This document shows, one piece after another, positions 63,326 through 64,000 of a DNA stretch of 64,000 nucleotides. Each line of letters starts with the position of its first letter. Within the stretch, counting starts at the first letter, position 1. The DNA is taken from positions 1 to 64,000 of the forward strand of contig NZ_BJTC01000004.1 of NCBI RefSeq assembly GCF_006829085.1, read 5' to 3'. The stretch comes from Chryseobacterium sp. ON_d1 (GTDB lineage: Bacteria; Bacteroidota; Bacteroidia; Flavobacteriales; Weeksellaceae). A program made the translations under genes and the position numbers. The notes beneath the pieces were generated by a model, which was given only the letters and a program-made list of their open reading frames with translations, was not told the origin of the DNA and did no database searches.

Positions 63326-64000
63326 TTATTTTAATTCAATTGGATTCTGGGCTGTATTGGTAAAAGAAGGTACTTCTCCAGACGAACCTGTTGAGACCGG
63401 TATTCCTTGATTTTCACCACCCATTCCTCTGTGCATTCCGCCACCGCCATGGCCACCGCCTCTCATTCCTCCTCCGTTCATTCCTCCACCCATGCCGCCA
63501 CGATGTCTTCCGCCACCAAAATTCATATTTCCACCACCATTATTTCCTGCCATTGCTTTTCTGCTTTTACCAAACTCAAGTTCCAGAGCTGCTTTATCAC
63601 CATGGAAATTAATCCTTGTACTTTGTTTAGCATCAGGATCTATCTGTTCTTCAAAGGCATTTTTAATCATCATTTTTTTAACAAGATCAAATTTATAATC
63701 TCCTTTGTCATCTTCCAGTTTTACAATCAGTCCTGGCAGTCCTGAGAATTTGTAAGGCCCGTCAGACAAAGGAATCTCTTTCGTGAACCATGCCGTCCAG
63801 ACTCTTCCGCCAAATTCTGTCACTGCCTTTTGGGTCGAATATCCGTTTTGTTTTTCAACAGCATTTGTCACTTCCCATTTTATGGGCCTGTCTTCCTCAT
63901 AGTAAATTTGCTTTCCGGCAGCTTTTTCATAATAATACACTTTCTGTTCCGGAATAACCTTGGTAATAAAATATTCAAAAAAAGTAGGTTCAAGATGTTT
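63326..64000 (-). CDS. GLPGLI family protein with Gly/His/Met-rich tail (N-terminus beyond the window)
   Basis: The frame stays open to 64000, so the true start is outside; the in-frame GTG at 63940 is internal. The visible 224 residues include EEDRPIKWEV, TEFGGRVWTAWFTKEIP and GPYKFSGLPGLIVKLEDDKGDYKF, closely matching the neighbour at 62474. A long tail rich in Gly, His, Met and Arg (roughly 55 residues, GGGRHRGGMGGGMNGG and onward) precedes the ending NPIELK. The tail could bind metal or be a flexible spacer. Function unknown. Confidence 0.87.
   Translation of the reverse strand, partial: KHLEPTFFEYFITKVIPEQKVYYYEKAAGKQIYYEEDRPIKWEVTNAVEKQNGYSTQKAVTEFGGRVWTAWFTKEIPLSDGPYKFSGLPGLIVKLEDDKGDYKFDLVKKMMIKNAFEEQIDPDAKQSTRINFHGDKAALELEFGKSRKAMAGNNGGGNMNFGGGRHRGGMGGGMNGGGMRGGGHGGGGMHRGMGGENQGIPVSTGSSGEVPSFTNTAQNPIELK

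Noticed and set aside
1-64000. CRISPR arrays, rRNA, tRNA, prophage or defence islands
   Set aside because: No regularly spaced repeats, no clover-leaf-like or rRNA sequence and no phage or nuclease genes were recognised by reading; a tRNA or covariance-model scan was not possible here.

Overview
The window looks like chromosomal DNA of a Flavobacteriia member close to Chryseobacterium/Elizabethkingia. This is inferred from gene content and signals, not from a database search. The evidence is: AT-rich DNA; many -7 promoter elements of the Bacteroidota type TAnnTTTG just upstream of start codons with no visible Shine-Dalgarno sites; type IX secretion C-terminal sorting domains; the gliding/T9SS lipoprotein GldH; three GLPGLI-family proteins; a type III glutamine synthetase; and an alternative complex III (act) operon. 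I saw no rRNA, tRNA, CRISPR array or prophage.

Layout: 1-235 is the end of an IS3-type insertion sequence (5' part of orfA). 275-4577 holds three minus-strand genes (M1 peptidase, DinB-fold protein, a large protein with nucleosidase-like motifs). 4883-7078 is glutamine synthetase III. 7213-15162 is one plus-strand operon: response regulator, histidine kinase, TolC-like channel, RND pump and adaptor. 15470-16947 has an NlpC/P60 lipoprotein and a Qnr-like pentapeptide-repeat protein. 17037-22711 is the minus-strand cell-shape operon mreB-mreC-mreD-PBP2-rodA. 23101-27073 is the divergent haem operon hemA-hemC-hemD-hemE.

27137-34499 is mostly minus strand: a T9SS cargo protein, sufS, a 75-aa membrane protein, prs-rplY, and a FadL-type porin followed by an SGNH-hydrolase lipoprotein. 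A 40-aa plus-strand ORF with a double-glycine leader and four cysteines (28112-28234) sits in this stretch. 34959-39177 is ricT-gldH-PBP1A, followed by selO, a second T9SS cargo protein, a polytopic membrane protein and a SPOR-domain protein. 43887-52293 is the respiratory operon actABCDEF, without cytochrome oxidase genes beside it.

52431-64000 holds a carboxypeptidase-regulatory-like/GLPGLI pair, a lipoprotein directly abutting apt, a Crp/Fnr regulator next to a palindrome-plus-direct-repeat that may be its operator in front of a Yellow/royal-jelly-like secreted protein, a TPR-like membrane protein with ribH, an LTA-synthase-like phosphoglycerol transferase, a neutral zinc peptidase, and two tandem GLPGLI genes, the last cut by the window edge.

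Most of the window is core housekeeping (nitrogen assimilation, wall elongation, haem, Fe-S, PRPP, respiration). The less ordinary items are the double-glycine peptide, the candidate Crp/Fnr operator, the nucleosidase-like large protein, an EF-hand-like loop in the RND pump, a terminator built into the IS end, and the conserved C-terminal motif of the GLPGLI proteins. I did not find a convincing new multi-gene system.
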